A stretch of 52,097 bases of DNA from an uncultured Sulfurimonas sp. (GTDB lineage Bacteria; Campylobacterota; Campylobacteria; Campylobacterales; Sulfurimonadaceae), in NCBI GenBank assembly GCA_937900945.1, contig CALCGG010000050.1, forward strand, positions 1-52,097. Direction: 5' to 3'. Below are positions 50,533 to 52,097 of this stretch, one piece after another (position 1 is the stretch's first letter; every line of letters begins with the position of its first letter). The notes under the pieces are model-generated. The model was given only the letters and a program-made list of their open reading frames with translations. It had not been told where the DNA came from and ran no database searches. A program made the translations under genes and the position numbers.

Positions 50533-52097
50533 ATGTCTATAAATTGCATAAGAACACTTATCGAAGATGCTGCCATTTCACATGCAGATAAGGTAGCGGT
50601 TGTTTTTGAAGAAAAAACAATTACATATTCTGAGTTATTGACAAAAGTCAATCAGGTGGCCTTTTATCTCAAAGAGTTGGACCTTCCGAAAGATTCGCGG
50701 GTTGGTGTTTATTCAAGCAGAGGGATTGAGCAGATTATTGCCATCCTTGCAATTTTATCCACTGATTATATTTTGGTGCCGCTCACAAAGCTTCTTAAAC
50801 CGGAACAGGTTGAGTACATCATCAATGATTGTGAAATCAAATGTATCATAACAGATAAATTAAAACTTGAAAATATAGAAGAGATTCATTTTAGCGGGCA
50901 TATTATCTCGTATGAGACGACTACAAAAGAGATTGCGTCTTTTGAAGAGATTTTTAAATATTATAAAAAGCCTTACATGTGCGATATAAACGGACATTCC
51001 AACGCTGTTATCACTTACTCGTTTGGACTCAGCGGAACTCCAAAAGGTATAGTGATCTCTCATAGAAATCTCATAGATTCTGCCCGTGTTGTTTCACAAT
51101 ATCTGAAGTTACAAGAGGATGATATTATCTCCGGAATACTTATTTTCAATCTTGATTATGGGCTCAACCAGATTTTCACCGCCCTTTATAAAAGAGCGAC
51201 TTTGGCTTTGCACAAGCTTATACTCTCTCAAGATTTTTTAAATCATCTTATCAATGATAATGTAACGGTGATACCGCTCATGCCTGTCAATATTACTCAG
51301 ATTTTTGATGAGGATACACACAGATTGCCAAACAGTGAGCTTTTTGCAAATGTCAGGACTATCACCTCTTCAGGAGGTAAAGTAACTCTTAAAATGATTC
51401 AGGATTGTAAAAAACTCTTTACAAATGCAAGTTTTTATTCCATGCATGGACTTACGGAAGCATTCAGATCCACATATCTAGACCCAAGCCAGATAGAGAT
51501 AAGACCGGATTCTATCGGAAAAGCTATTCCTGATGTAGAGTTGTATGTTATAAACAACGAAGGAAAAGAGTGTGCTGCCAGAGAAGTAGGGGAGTTGATT
51601 CACAGAGGCGGATATATCTATAGAGGTTTTTGGAATGCGCCGGAACAGACTCACGAGAGATTTAAGTCAATACAAATTTTAAAAGATGTAGTCAACCTCG
51701 ATGGGCAATTAACAGATGAAATTGTTGTTGCAACCGGTGATTATGTATATAAAGATGAAGAGGGCTACTTCTACTTTGTCTCAAGACATGACAATATGAT
51801 AAAAACCAGAGGCTTTAGAGTTTCTCCATACGAAATAGAATCAGTTGTATCAAAAAACATACCTCAAATAGAGCAATGTGCAGTATTTTCTATAGAAAAC
51901 GAACAGATTGAAGAAGAAATCATCATGGTTTATTCTTCAAAAAGTGAAATGAGTTCAAAAGAGATATTATTTGAGTTGAAAAAGCACCTGGCATCTTATA
52001 TGATTCCAAGCAGAGTAATCTATAAAAAATCACTTCCATTGATTCAAAGTGATAAAAATCAGATTAATAAAGAGGCACTTAAGAGGGAATTGCAAGC
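50533..52097 (+). CDS. AMP-forming acid/amino acid ligase (runs off right edge)
   Basis: From ATG 50533 (GGATAAATC upstream) the frame is open for 521 codons to the window end. Adenylation motifs are in order: the P-loop TYSFGLSGTPKGIVISH (about 161-177), FNLDYG (Asp208), YSMHGLTEA (302-310), VVATGDYVYKDEEGYFYFVSRHDNMIKTRGFRVSPYE split across 398-434, and the C-terminal catalytic Lys508 in QSDKNQIN. The Gly before that Lys is Asp. The text resembles, as I remember it, AMP-forming ligases found with a PLP decarboxylase and a carrier protein in exosortase-type clusters. Substrate is unknown; following a glutamate mutase, 3-methylaspartate is a reasoned guess. The protein is nearly complete, missing only its last residues. 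Confidence 0.85.
   Translation, partial: MSINCIRTLIEDAAISHADKVAVVFEEKTITYSELLTKVNQVAFYLKELDLPKDSRVGVYSSRGIEQIIAILAILSTDYILVPLTKLLKPEQVEYIINDCEIKCIITDKLKLENIEEIHFSGHIISYETTTKEIASFEEIFKYYKKPYMCDINGHSNAVITYSFGLSGTPKGIVISHRNLIDSARVVSQYLKLQEDDIISGILIFNLDYGLNQIFTALYKRATLALHKLILSQDFLNHLINDNVTVIPLMPVNITQIFDEDTHRLPNSELFANVRTITSSGGKVTLKMIQDCKKLFTNASFYSMHGLTEAFRSTYLDPSQIEIRPDSIGKAIPDVELYVINNEGKECAAREVGELIHRGGYIYRGFWNAPEQTHERFKSIQILKDVVNLDGQLTDEIVVATGDYVYKDEEGYFYFVSRHDNMIKTRGFRVSPYEIESVVSKNIPQIEQCAVFSIENEQIEEEIIMVYSSKSEMSSKEILFELKKHLASYMIPSRVIYKKSLPLIQSDKNQINKEALKRELQ

Overview
The window looks like chromosomal DNA of a Campylobacterota (formerly Epsilonproteobacteria) species, most likely Sulfurimonas or a close relative. 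This rests on AT-rich sequence with TATAAT-type -10 boxes after T-runs, lineage-typical families (DUF2018, DUF1882, DUF455, RNase Y), and the block DUF2018 / small exported protein / polyprenyl synthase / hemA / proS / hemC, which matches the Helicobacter pylori HP0242-HP0237 order as I remember it. No rRNA, tRNA, CRISPR array, prophage or intact insertion sequence was seen. No gene-free stretch exceeds 300 bp.

Layout. 1-79: 3' end of a c-type cytochrome, then hairpins. 197-2955 (-): metX, xseB, a degenerate nitrilase-fold protein and a ThiF/MoeB-like protein. 3030-5780 (-): an HD-GYP protein and metY; metX and metY share a near-identical promoter/operator motif. 5858-5947: a fragment resembling a hemerythrin domain. 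5976-9541 (-): TlpA-like lipoprotein, ftsY, guaB with a structured leader, RDD protein. 9612-11740 (+): 5-formyl-THF cyclo-ligase and RNase Y. 11803-16842: haem protein, cation efflux, cmoB with a hotdog protein, methyltransferase, metallo-beta-lactamase and DUF455 genes. 16930-23815: two c-di-GMP proteins around nadE / DegT aminotransferase / lpxK / argB.

24037-34065 (+) is a long operon-like run: DUF2018, exported protein, polyprenyl synthase, hemA, proS, fxsA-like, Dsb-like, hemC, ubiD, argH, osmC. The prolyl-tRNA synthetase lacks almost all of its INS editing domain. 34118-41471 holds dnaJ, mltA, recR, pldA, then aroE, trpE and a SPOR protein, then DUF1882, which follows glyA (41481-42728).

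42799-52097 is the most accessory-looking part. On the minus strand lie rraA-like, a 1055-residue GH15/phosphorylase-kinase-like protein and glucokinase. Divergent from them is a four-gene plus-strand operon: both subunits of coenzyme-B12-dependent glutamate (methylaspartate) mutase, its MutL/GlmL-type partner, and an AMP-forming ligase that runs off the window. A B12 mutase feeding an adenylating enzyme suggests a pathway that makes and activates 3-methylaspartate (or a related branched acid) as a building block. This is the strongest candidate for an undescribed system here; the decisive genes lie beyond the right edge.
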